Both the position numbers and the translations under genes were made by a program. A DNA stretch of 64,000 nucleotides from Halorubrum sp. 48-1-W (GTDB lineage Archaea > Halobacteriota > Halobacteria > Halobacteriales > Haloferacaceae). The DNA lies in assembly GCF_003287355.1 (NCBI RefSeq), contig NZ_QMIM01000019.1, positions 1 to 64,000 of the forward strand, given 5' to 3'. The notes under the pieces were generated by a model. The model did not search any database. It was not told the DNA's origin and worked only from the letters and a program-made list of their open reading frames with translations. Below are positions 8,322 to 15,541 of the stretch, piece by piece; the first letter of the stretch is position 1, and every line of letters starts with the position of its first letter.

Positions 8322-9599
8322 CTCGTCGCTGAGGATTTCTACTGCCTGCTCTGGGTTCTCTTTCAAGAACTTTCTGAAATCCTCCACAGCATTAGCTTCC
8401 TTCTCATCTTTCGCTTCACGCATTCCCTCTAAAGCTAGCTCTTCCATCATGTCTTGTGCCGACTTTGCGTCTGGTGTGTAGATCGTCCCACACCGACTAC
8501 ACGCTTTAGCGTCGGGATTCAACGGATTACCACATACGTCACAGACATCTGGAGTAAGCGGTGAATCGTTCTCGGGTTCTCTGATACCCCACGCCTCCTC
8601 TGCTCGTTGGACGTGATCATCGCCAGATAGGTGTGAGTAGGTCGTTTCCATTACCTTACTCCCAGGCGCGTGCCCAATCAAATACTTAATCGTGTCATCT
8701 GGAAGATCGTAGTCTCTCTTCGCAATGGTAACGAAGTTGTGGCGGAGAGCGTGTGGATTCATCGGCTTCTCGATACTAGTCCGGTCTTTGATCTTCGCCA
8801 TGACCGCGCGGATAGTTTCCCCCGAGACTGGCGAACTAGGATCGACAACAGAGTAACTAGGGAGAGAAGTGATGAGATAATTTTCCGGATTACTTGTGTC
8901 TGGGTGGTACTGTAACCAGTTCTGTAGTGGTCCTTTAGCTCCCAAAAGTGGACGCTTACCATTGCGGTCAGCTGCTCCCTTTAATCCGTCAACTTTGGGG
9001 TTCAACCGGTAGATCCCCTGCTCGATATTCACATCTTTTAACCGAAGAGTACGAATCGCTTCTCTCCTCTGTCCCGTGTAGAGGAGTAACTCAAAGATGG
9101 CTCGGTCGCGAGGATTCTTAGCAGCGCTTCTTGCCTCCTGAATCTCCTCTTTCGTGAGCATGTCGTTGGGATCCACCGGAGATTCCGTCTTTTGGAATAG
9201 CGGAATCTCGTTATGATCGATCCCGAAATCATGGTGTCGGTAAAACCGACGGATAGCGACCTGATAATTTCTCAGCGTGCTCTTTTTGATGCCCTCCTCT
9301 TTCACGTGGGGGTAGCTCCCATCATGCATCTGTTGGAGATCCCGTTTTAGACGATCAACATCGACTTCGGTAAGGTTCCGCTCACGAGCCATAATCATAA
9401 GCGGATACAACCAGGTGAGGAGCGTGGAGAACTCACGAGTTCCCTCTCCCTCTGGAGGGGACTCCATCATATTGTGATCGTCGTACGCGTTCAGTAGCTC
9501 TCGAACCGCGCGCGCGGTCGCGGGATCGATTTCGCCCGTCTCCACATATTCGTTAAACGTTTCTAGTCGTCGGTCGTATTTTTCGCGTGGGGTGGTCAT
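8316..9599 (-). CDS. Tyrosine recombinase/integrase with C-terminal zinc ribbon
   Basis: This site-specific recombinase probably integrates and excises the island. With the start at ATG 9599 (MTTPREK) the protein has 427 residues. The N-terminal SAM-like core-binding domain spans about 55-145. Catalytic residues are R178 (TGQRRE), H283 and R286 (HALRH), H310 (IGHAPG) and the nucleophile Y321 (TTYSHL). A four-cysteine zinc ribbon (C353, C356, C367, C370) and a charged tail follow, an architecture common in haloarchaeal integrases. The frame runs upstream to 9710 through the candidate att repeat, but the shorter start gives the normal N-terminus. It reads away from the repeat at 9694-9709. Confidence 0.92.
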   Translation of the reverse strand: MTTPREKYDRRLETFNEYVETGEIDPATARAVRELLNAYDDHNMMESPPEGEGTREFSTLLTWLYPLMIMARERNLTEVDVDRLKRDLQQMHDGSYPHVKEEGIKKSTLRNYQVAIRRFYRHHDFGIDHNEIPLFQKTESPVDPNDMLTKEEIQEARSAAKNPRDRAIFELLLYTGQRREAIRTLRLKDVNIEQGIYRLNPKVDGLKGAADRNGKRPLLGAKGPLQNWLQYHPDTSNPENYLITSLPSYSVVDPSSPVSGETIRAVMAKIKDRTSIEKPMNPHALRHNFVTIAKRDYDLPDDTIKYLIGHAPGSKVMETTYSHLSGDDHVQRAEEAWGIREPENDSPLTPDVCDVCGNPLNPDAKACSRCGTIYTPDAKSAQDMMEELALEGMREAKDEKEANAVEDFRKFLKENPEQAVEILSDEL

Positions 9600-9693
9600 T
9601 GGACGTGACCCACCCCTTTCTTGATGCGCCTCAGTAATAAGCGGAGGGTCTTTCGCAAGGGTCGCCGGGGTGTTCGACACGAACAAACAGTCT

Positions 9694-9709
9694 GGCATCG
9701 CGGACTTCA
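9694..9709 (+). repeat. Candidate attachment site, copy 1
   Basis: GGCATCGCGGACTTCA occurs here, just upstream of the integrase gene, and again at 11244-11259. Similarity extends a few bases beyond each end with single mismatches (TCTGG against TCCGG, CATGT against CACGT). The copy beside the integrase and the copy at the sharp rise in GC content make these plausible att sites. No tRNA is visible at either copy. Confidence 0.55.
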
Positions 9710-9748
9710 TGTAGCGACCATTATTGTTGGTTGATTAGATTAATCGGA

Positions 9749-9761
9749 CTCTGTTGAAATC
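9749..9761 (+). repeat. Orphan copy of an IS6-type terminal sequence
   Basis: CTCTGTTGAAATC is identical to 13 bases of the left terminal repeat of the adjacent miniature element, 28 bases further right. It may be the remains of an earlier related insertion at the same spot. Confidence 0.45.
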
Positions 9762-9774
9762 GTTAGAGAAATAT

Positions 9775-10175
9775 GGCTCTGTTGAAATCCCATTCTTCAG
9801 ATAGATTCTCACCTGAAACAGCCGGTCGCTGAAGAGTGCGAATAGATCAGTTAGCTTCCGGTGAATCCGCCCACGCAATGAGTTTCTCGAAACCGACGAA
9901 AACGACGAGAAACACCACTATGAAGACGCTCCATCGAATCACGTTGAATTCGCCAGTGAAGGCTAGCACGTTGAAGATGTAGGATATTGAGGCACCAATT
10001 AGCCCTGCCAAGTAGAGTTGTCCTCGTAGATTCATACACCGGCATCGGCCTCACCCTGAATAACTGTTAGGGGTAATCGAGATAGGAGACACTCTGTACT
10101 GAGCGATTCGTGACTCCTCTGTATTGACCGCAACCGGGGCAGAATATATCAACTACTGAGGGTTTCAACAGAGCC
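9775..10175. mobile_element. IS6-type miniature transposable element (MITE-like), 401 bp
   Basis: The left end GGCTCTGTTGAAATCC (9775-9790) and the inverted right end (reverse complement GGCTCTGTTGAAACCC, 10160-10175) match at 15 of 16 positions. The flanks are the identical 8-mers AGAAATAT at 9767-9774 and 10176-10183, a target duplication of the length made by IS6-family transposases. No transposase is encoded, so it would need one in trans. It carries a small membrane-protein frame. The intact target duplication suggests recent insertion. Confidence 0.85.
9847..10035 (-). CDS. Small two-helix membrane protein inside the IS6-type element
   Basis: The predicted 62-residue protein has two hydrophobic segments, about residues 7-27 (YLAGLIGASISYIFNVLAF) and 33-54 (VIRWSVFIVVFLVVFVGF), and a short charged tail. 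It is the only substantial frame in the element and occupies nearly half of it. I do not recognise the family. It could be captured cargo or a host gene fragment retained between the terminal repeats. Confidence 0.5.
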   Translation of the reverse strand: MNLRGQLYLAGLIGASISYIFNVLAFTGEFNVIRWSVFIVVFLVVFVGFEKLIAWADSPEAN

Positions 10176-10750
10176 AGAAATATATAATTGGCTTCCCTTG
10201 CGGTCAGTACAGCCTAAGCAACGATCAGTTGTAGTGCGGTGGCGCGCCTCCGAGCGTCCAGACGGGCGCGAGGAGTCCGCGAGGGACGCCGCGAGCGCGT
10301 GATGCGCGCGAGTGGCGAGGCTGGGGAGGTGTGAGGTGCGGGGTGGGGTTCAAAAGGGGCAGTCGCGAGGGCGAAGCCCGGCGACGTAAGGACCGCAGGA
10401 GCGAACGGAGTGAGCGACGAGGACCGCAGCGAGTCGCGCGAGCCGTCGCGACTGGGGCTTTGGAGACGATCACCGCGCCAGCAACGATCCCGTTCCAATC
10501 ACCTCGACATACCGCGAAACAACCGCCCTACAAGCATTCTTCATGAATTCGCTGTTTCAGAAGTGTTTGTGTCAGAAAAATAGAATTTAAACAGAGTCAC
10601 GGATCGGGGTCTATCGAAAACTCCTCAAGGTTAACCGGCGGCATGTGCGTGTCTAAGTTTACGATTTTAAACACAAACACGAATTCCTGTTTCGGGAGTT
10701 TGATGAAAATATAATTATCAAAAAGAATTAAAATGTTGGAATGTATTGAC
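10176..10750. other. Non-coding stretch: repeat copy 1 plus AT-rich regulatory-looking DNA
   Basis: Apart from the GC-rich repeat, this stretch holds no convincing gene. Between 10546 and 10700 a near-direct repeat GAATTC(G)CTGTTTC occurs at about 10549 and 10681, and a 10-base inverted pair GTGTTTGTGT / ACACAAACAC at about 10567 and 10670. An AT-rich box (ATATAATTATC, about 10709) precedes the next gene. Confidence 0.5.
10234..10474 (+). repeat. Dispersed GC-rich structured repeat, copy 1
   Basis: This island of very high GC sits in AT-rich surroundings. It begins GTGCGGTGGC, has a core GAGGCTGGGGAGGTGTGAGG at 10317-10336, then GGTTCAAAAGGGGCAGTCGC, and ends with CGCGACTGGGGCTTTGGAG near 10447-10465. 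The same ordered blocks recur inverted at 26401-26659 and, without the last block, at 56641-56830. Variable stems lie between the blocks. The 10-mer AGCAACGATC flanks it at 10217-10226 and 10480-10489. Confidence 0.75.
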
Positions 10751-11131
10751 ATGACCATGTCAGGCAGTCAAAAAACAGAATTACAACGAGATATACTATT
10801 GGCATGGTATCAGAATCCAAATGTAACGAACAAGCAGATCGCCGAAGCTTGTGATTGTAGTGCTTCATACGTTAGTACCGTCAAAAATCGATTTGACGAC
10901 TACAACGAATTTGAAGCTATGATGGATCGGCAGGATAGAGAAATGGAACAAATGTTTGGAGCAGACATCTTTGGAGGCAACCATACAGTAAGTGGAGGCT
11001 CTTCGGGCCAACCCGGTCTAGCTCAACAATGGGAAGAGGTACCAAACAATGCGCCCGGCCTGATCATCAAAGCCATTGTGTTGATTGCACTGCTATATGC
11101 CGCATTTCAATTCATAATGGTTTTAGTGTGA
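10751..11131 (+). CDS. HTH protein with C-terminal membrane anchor
   Basis: This 126-residue protein has an N-terminal helix-turn-helix at about 15-45 (VTNKQIAEACDCSASYVSTV), similar to the generic HTH used by phage and transposon regulators. A flexible Gly/Ser-rich linker follows, and the last 25 residues form one hydrophobic segment (LIIKAIVLIALLYAAFQFIM). It looks like a membrane-tethered DNA-binding protein. Starts at 10733, 10751 and 10757 are all in frame; 10751 fits the TATA-like box near 10709-10719. It is the last gene before the candidate att repeat. Confidence 0.65.
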   Translation: MTMSGSQKTELQRDILLAWYQNPNVTNKQIAEACDCSASYVSTVKNRFDDYNEFEAMMDRQDREMEQMFGADIFGGNHTVSGGSSGQPGLAQQWEEVPNNAPGLIIKAIVLIALLYAAFQFIMVLV

Positions 11132-11243
11132 AATTCAGATCCAAATCTTGGTGGAAAACGGATTTTGATTTGAGATCTTATTTCTAGCGATCTCAGCGAT
11201 AATCAGGAGTATAATAGAAGAATTCAGGCGCAACGGATAATCC

Positions 11244-11259
11244 GGCATCGCGGACTTCA
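11244..11259 (+). repeat. Candidate attachment site, copy 2, at island/core boundary
   Basis: This is an exact copy of the 16 bases at 9694-9709. Sequence to the left is AT-rich and to the right strongly GC-rich with core genes, so it marks the island edge. A hairpin (GGTCGC / GCGACC, 11265-11280) follows directly. Confidence 0.55.
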
Positions 11260-11309
11260 CGTGAGGTCGCCGCTGCGACCCCAGGGCACTCGTCGATCTC
11301 CGGAATCCC

Positions 11310-12485
11310 CTACTCGGCGTCGTCCGGGTCGGTCGGAACGCCGCCGAGGTTCCCCGCGTCGTCGAACAGCTTCGCGCGGAGGAAGCGGGCGCGGTAGCGG
11401 TTCGCGCCCTCCTTCGTGTCCGCCTCGCGGATCTCGTCGATCCGGCCGTCGGCGACGGCGTCGACGACCGCCTCGAGCTGTTCCTTCTCGCTCGGCGTCA
11501 GCTCGAACTCGTAGGTGCGGGGCTGCTCGCTCTCCAGGCGGGTCCACCTGCGCGCGGCGCTGACGACGACCGAACAGGGCTCCCGGCAGGGGAAGAGGCC
11601 GTCGCCGCCGTCGACGTCGAGGTCGGTCTCGTCGTCGTACTGCCACTCCCGGCGTTTCAGACACTGGGAGTCGTCACAGCACGCCTCCGCCACCCAGTTC
11701 ACGTGCTCGTAGCCCTCACCGCGGTCCCACGTCTTGATCACGCCGTAGATCCCCGACTGCCGCGCCATCGCCTCGCGCCAGTGGGTGACGTCGAGGTCGC
11801 CCTCGCGCTCGCGGTGCCAGTTCGCGACCGTCGCCGGGTACACCGTCTCGACGAGCTCGTAGGCGTCCCGCGGGCCCAACTCCGGGAAGACCCAGCCGCT
11901 GTGTAGCGTCGGCGCGGTCTTCAGCGGCCGGTACCGTCCCTTCTCGTCGAGTTTGACGACGTCGCGGGCGTCGAGCGGGTCGTCGTGGGCGGTCAGTTCC
12001 GCGCGCGGAACGCCCGCGTCGTCGGCGTGGCGCACCTCGTATCGGCGCTCGCCACGGTCGGTGACGGTCGCCGTGATCCGCAGCTGGCCCCAGGCGCGCT
12101 CGATCCCCTCGGCGAGCGCGGCGTACCGGGTCGCCACCGTCGCACCGTCGGCGTCCTCGATCCACCGGAGGAACGCCCGACGGGGGCCGAACTCCCCGAC
12201 GACGCGCTCGAAGACGTACCAGTCGGTGACCCGGGGAGCGCGGTCGTCGAGCGCTGCGTGGAGGTCGCGCTCGCTCAGGCCCGTCCGGGGGTCGTCGCCG
12301 GCGGTCTCGAGGACGTAGGCGTCCTCGGCGCCGGGGTCACGCCCGACCGCGAACCCCTCGAACCGGAGCCGGTCGTCGGGGGCGAGGTCGCCGAGCGCGT
12401 CGAGGACTGCGTCGAACGCGTCGCTCGGGAGGTCGATATCGGGGACCACGGGCTCCTCGGCCGTCGTGGGGTCGGCGTCGTTCAC
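11310..12485 (-). CDS. DR2241-like iron-sulfur protein
   Basis: This 391-residue protein resembles the part of the Deinococcus DR2241 family that follows CbiX domains. A cysteine cluster near residues 268-305 (ACCDDSQCLKRREW and FPCREPCS) is the likely 4Fe-4S ligand set. The N-terminal 250 residues are acidic and carry no recognisable catalytic motif. The start lies 2 bases after the cbiX stop on the same strand, so the two are co-transcribed. Because DR2241 combines both parts in one chain, this split pair probably works together in tetrapyrrole metal handling; the reaction is not established here. It is the first core gene beyond the island. Confidence 0.72.
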   Translation of the reverse strand: MNDADPTTAEEPVVPDIDLPSDAFDAVLDALGDLAPDDRLRFEGFAVGRDPGAEDAYVLETAGDDPRTGLSERDLHAALDDRAPRVTDWYVFERVVGEFGPRRAFLRWIEDADGATVATRYAALAEGIERAWGQLRITATVTDRGERRYEVRHADDAGVPRAELTAHDDPLDARDVVKLDEKGRYRPLKTAPTLHSGWVFPELGPRDAYELVETVYPATVANWHREREGDLDVTHWREAMARQSGIYGVIKTWDRGEGYEHVNWVAEACCDDSQCLKRREWQYDDETDLDVDGGDGLFPCREPCSVVVSAARRWTRLESEQPRTYEFELTPSEKEQLEAVVDAVADGRIDEIREADTKEGANRYRARFLRAKLFDDAGNLGGVPTDPDDAE

Positions 12486-12487
12486 GG

Positions 12488-13357
12488 TCAGTCCCCCGCA
12501 GTGACGCGGGTCGTGTCACGCACTCTCGCGAGCGCGTCGCCGAGGTCCGCGCCGGCGTCCGCCGCGCGCTCGAGTATCACGTCGGCCATGAGCGGTTCGG
12601 TCCCGACCGCGCCCGCGTACCAGATCCGGGTTCCGTCGACCGTCTCCGGCACGTCGTACCCCTCGGTGTGGTCCTCACAGAGCCCGACGTCCTCGGGGAT
12701 GTCCTCCTGGGTGTGGTAGCCGTCGGCGACGAAGAGCGGGACTAACACGACGTCGTCGCTCTCGAAGTACTCCGGGAGGTCGTCGACCTCCGGGTCCTCG
12801 TCCATGTAGAGCGCCCGAACCTCGTCGAAGCGGTCGCGCTCGCGGATCCGGTCGGCGTGGTACTCGATCGCCTTCGCGCTGTTCTCGTTGCGCTCGGTGC
12901 CGTGCCCGACGACCGCGAGCCCGAACCCCTCGCCCACGTCGGGGTCGCTCGTGACCGACTCCGCGCGCCGCTCGATCACGTCCGTCATCGCACGGTGGGT
13001 CCCCACGGGGCCGCAGTAGTGGACCTCCCGGTCGACGTCCCGGGCGACGAGCGTCGCCTGGTCCGCGGAGAGGCCGTCGGAGTCCCACTCAGAGACGTCC
13101 CAGCCGTCGAGGCGGAGTTCGCGCGGGATAACCTGTTCGGTGAAGTACCCCTCCGAGATGAAGAGCGGGACGACGTAGACCTCCTCGCCCTCGACGGTTC
13201 GGAGCACCTCGCGGAAGTGCGGTTCCTCCTTCCAGAAGCCGGTCTTCACCTCGTCGAACGCGCCGGACGCGCGGATCGTGTCGGCGTGTGCGTACGTCGG
13301 CGCGCTCGATTCCGGGTTGAGGTGGGAGCCGTGCGCGACGATGACGAGCGACTGCAT
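12488..13357 (-). CDS. cbiX: CbiX-type sirohydrochlorin chelatase, two-domain
   Basis: This enzyme family inserts cobalt (or iron/nickel in relatives) into sirohydrochlorin for cobalamin or siroheme synthesis. The 289 residues contain two CbiX-like halves. The first begins LVIVAHGSH with the metal-binding His and has VVPLFISEGYFTEQVIP. The second begins LAVVGHGTERN and has VLVPLFVADGYHTQEDIP. Both halves keep HG and the downstream (Y/H)T motif. It is the first gene of a two-gene unit with the DR2241-like protein. The precorrin-2 genes hemC, sumT and hemD are 13 kb away in the same window. Confidence 0.88.
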   Translation of the reverse strand: MQSLVIVAHGSHLNPESSAPTYAHADTIRASGAFDEVKTGFWKEEPHFREVLRTVEGEEVYVVPLFISEGYFTEQVIPRELRLDGWDVSEWDSDGLSADQATLVARDVDREVHYCGPVGTHRAMTDVIERRAESVTSDPDVGEGFGLAVVGHGTERNENSAKAIEYHADRIRERDRFDEVRALYMDEDPEVDDLPEYFESDDVVLVPLFVADGYHTQEDIPEDVGLCEDHTEGYDVPETVDGTRIWYAGAVGTEPLMADVILERAADAGADLGDALARVRDTTRVTAGD

Positions 13358-13461
13358 ACCCGACCTGGGGGCGCGCCGTTCTTAGGGACTTCGAAGGTTG
13401 TGGGGAGGTGGGAACGCGTCGAAGTGTCGAGGAAGCCGACCGGGCTACCGCCTCCCCGTCG

Positions 13462-13569
13462 ACCGAACCCGCCGATCCGACCGAAACCGCCAGTCCAACC
13501 GAACCCGCCGATCCGACCGAACCCGCCGATCCGACCGAACCCGCCAGTCCAACCGAAACCGCCATGCCG
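13462..13569. repeat. 18-bp tandem repeat, six units
   Basis: There are six contiguous 18-base units of the type ACCGAACCCGCCGATCCG with variants (AAACC; AGTCCA). They occupy most of the gap between the divergent cbiX and the gene at 13591. Because 18 is a multiple of three, the frame stays open into the downstream gene and would encode TEPADP-like hexapeptides. Confidence 0.85.
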
Positions 13570-13590
13570 ACCGCCCACACAGGGGCGGGC

Positions 13591-14124
13591 ATGTCGCTGG
13601 CAGCCGACACCCGCGAGGCGGTCCGAGCGCACCCCTTCCTCCTCGACGCGCTCCGTTCGGGGGTCCTGAACTACAGCGCGGCCGCCGCGTGGCTCGCCGA
13701 CGAGCGTGACCTCGACGGCGACGCGGACGCCGTGGCGACCGCGCTCCGCCGGTTCCGCGAGGACCTCCCCCCGTACGCGACCGACGAGCGGGCCGCGAGC
13801 GTCACGATGCGGAGCGGCGTCCGCATCGTGACGGACGACGAGGACGGCGACGACGAAGGCGACACCGACGACCCGCTCCTCCGCGTCGCCGGCGCGACGG
13901 TCGTCCCCGAGGGGTCACGGACCGCACTGCTCGCGACCGGCGACGTCGACGCCGGGGCGCTTTCGGCCGTGCTCGGCCGGCTCGACGCGGTCGACGTCGC
14001 GGTCGCGGCGGCGGGCGTCGCCGGGGACTCGCTCGCCGTCGTCGTGGACCGACGGGACGGGGCGACCGCGCTCCGGGTGATCGAGGACGCGCTGGCGGCG
14101 GTCCCGGGCGCCGAGGGGAAGTGA
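13591..14124 (+). CDS. Haloarchaeal conserved protein of unknown function
   Basis: This is a 177-residue acidic cytoplasmic protein. The N-terminal third resembles a small helical domain (REAVRAHPFLLDALRSGVLN, then YSAAAAWLADERDL), and the C-terminal part has strands suggestive of an ACT-like regulatory fold (LLRVAGATVVPEGSRTALLA). I recognise it only as a haloarchaeal family without known function. ATG 13591 gives the conserved-looking start. An in-frame GTG at 13408, with an SD-like GGGGAGGTGG and a TATA-like TTCTTAG about 29 bases upstream, would add a Pro/Thr/Asp repeat tail of 61 residues. Confidence 0.65.
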   Translation: MSLAADTREAVRAHPFLLDALRSGVLNYSAAAAWLADERDLDGDADAVATALRRFREDLPPYATDERAASVTMRSGVRIVTDDEDGDDEGDTDDPLLRVAGATVVPEGSRTALLATGDVDAGALSAVLGRLDAVDVAVAAAGVAGDSLAVVVDRRDGATALRVIEDALAAVPGAEGK

Positions 14125-14207
14125 GAAACGTGGTTCCCCACCGGGGCAAGTGAAAACCCGGTTCCGCAACCGAGTCCTTTTCGCGTCCGGGCGTGAACCG
14201 GCCGCCC

Positions 14208-15461
14208 ATGTCCCGAGTCACGGTCGACGACGTGGAGGCCGCGGCGGCGCGGTTCGCCGACGCCGACATCGTCCAGCGAACCCCCGTCCAGCGGAGCCGG
14301 TCGCTCTCCGAGCGGTGCGGCGCGGAGGTACTGCTGAAGATGGAACACCTCCAGCGCACCGGCTCGTTCAAGCCCCGCGGCGCGTACAACGCGATCTCCC
14401 GGCTCGTGGAGTCGGAGCCGTCGGTCGAGCGGGTCGTCGCCGCGAGCGCGGGCAACCACGCGCAGGGCGTCGCGCTCGCGGCGACCGCCGCCGGCCTCGA
14501 CTCGACGGTCGTGATGCCGGAGTCGGCCCCGGGGGCGAAGATCGAGGCCACCCGATCGTACGGCGCGGACGTGGTCCTCGAGGGAGCCGTCTTCGCCGAG
14601 GCGATGGCGTACGCGCGGACCCTCGTCGACGACCCGGCGACGCGGTTCGTCCACGCCTTCGACGACCCCGACGTCGTCGCCGGCCAGGGGACCATCGGGC
14701 TGGAGGTGCTCGAGCAGGCCCCCGACGTCGACAGCGTGCTCGTCCCCGTCGGCGGCGGCGGGCTCGCGGGCGGGGTCGCGACCGCGGTGAAGGCCCGCGC
14801 GCCCGACGCCCGGGTGGTCGGCGTCCAGACCGAGGGGGCCTCGACGCTCTCGGAGAGCCTTGCAGCGGGCGAGCTAGTCACGCGCGAGGAGCCCGACACG
14901 ATCGCCGACGGGATCGCCACCGGCGGGCTGAGCGACCTCACCTTCGGACTCCTCGAGACACACCTCGATAGCGTGGTCGTCGTCAGCGACGACGACGTGG
15001 CCGCCGCGATCCTCCTCCTCTTGGAGCGCGCCAAACAGATGGTCGAGGGGGCGGGCGCGACCGCCGCGGCCGCCCTGCTCGACGACCGGATCGTCGAGGA
15101 GCTCGAGCTGTCCGGCGAGACCGTCGTGCCGCTACTCTGTGGCGGCAACATCGACATCACGTCGCTGCAGGAGGTGTTGGCCCACGCGCTGGTCGAGCGC
15201 CACCAGCTGGTCGAGCTCACCGTCCGCATCGACGACACGCCCGGGAAGATGGGCGAGATCGCGACGCTGATCGGCGGGGAGCGCGCGAACATCCGGACGG
15301 TCCGCCACGAGCGCAGCCGCCCGGACCTCCCGGTCGGCGACGCCGACCTCGTCTTCGAGGTGGAGACGAACGGCCCGGCCCACATGGAACGCGTCGTCGA
15401 GGCGGTCCGCGGGGCGGGGTACGGGGTCACCTCGCGGACCGACGTCGACGCCGATCGGTGA
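14208..15461 (+). CDS. ilvA: Threonine ammonia-lyase (threonine deaminase) with ACT domain
   Basis: This PLP enzyme deaminates L-threonine to 2-oxobutanoate, the entry to isoleucine synthesis or threonine catabolism. PLP lysine K55 lies in GSFKPRGAYN, and the phosphate-binding glycine loop is VGGGGLAGG near 182-190. The substrate-side ASAGNHAQG motif is at about 80-88. Residues from about 335 to the end form one ACT domain (VELTVRIDDTPGKMGEIATL), as in single-ACT feedback-regulated or catabolic forms. ATG 14208 is chosen over the in-frame GTG 14193. It is convergent with the hydrolase, and the spacer holds a duplicated copy of that gene's 3' end. Confidence 0.93.
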   Translation: MSRVTVDDVEAAAARFADADIVQRTPVQRSRSLSERCGAEVLLKMEHLQRTGSFKPRGAYNAISRLVESEPSVERVVAASAGNHAQGVALAATAAGLDSTVVMPESAPGAKIEATRSYGADVVLEGAVFAEAMAYARTLVDDPATRFVHAFDDPDVVAGQGTIGLEVLEQAPDVDSVLVPVGGGGLAGGVATAVKARAPDARVVGVQTEGASTLSESLAAGELVTREEPDTIADGIATGGLSDLTFGLLETHLDSVVVVSDDDVAAAILLLLERAKQMVEGAGATAAAALLDDRIVEELELSGETVVPLLCGGNIDITSLQEVLAHALVERHQLVELTVRIDDTPGKMGEIATLIGGERANIRTVRHERSRPDLPVGDADLVFEVETNGPAHMERVVEAVRGAGYGVTSRTDVDADR

Positions 15462-15469
15462 GCGAGGCC

Positions 15470-15541
15470 GCCTCGCCGCCCTACTCGGCAGTGAGCCACC
15501 GGAGCGCCTCGCCGCCCTACTCGGCAGTGAGCCACCGGAGC
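15470..15541. repeat. 36-bp perfect tandem duplication overlapping a gene 3' end
   Basis: Two identical 36-base units, 15470-15505 and 15506-15541, begin GCCTCGCCGCCCTACTCGGC. Unit 2 contains the last codons and stop of the minus-strand hydrolase gene, so unit 1 is an extra copy of that 3' end outside the gene. Confidence 0.9.

Noticed and set aside
11244-11309. tRNA gene as integrase target at the island edge
   Set aside because: No cloverleaf or T-arm sequence can be built around the 16-base repeat; the only tRNA in the window is at 44354-44426.
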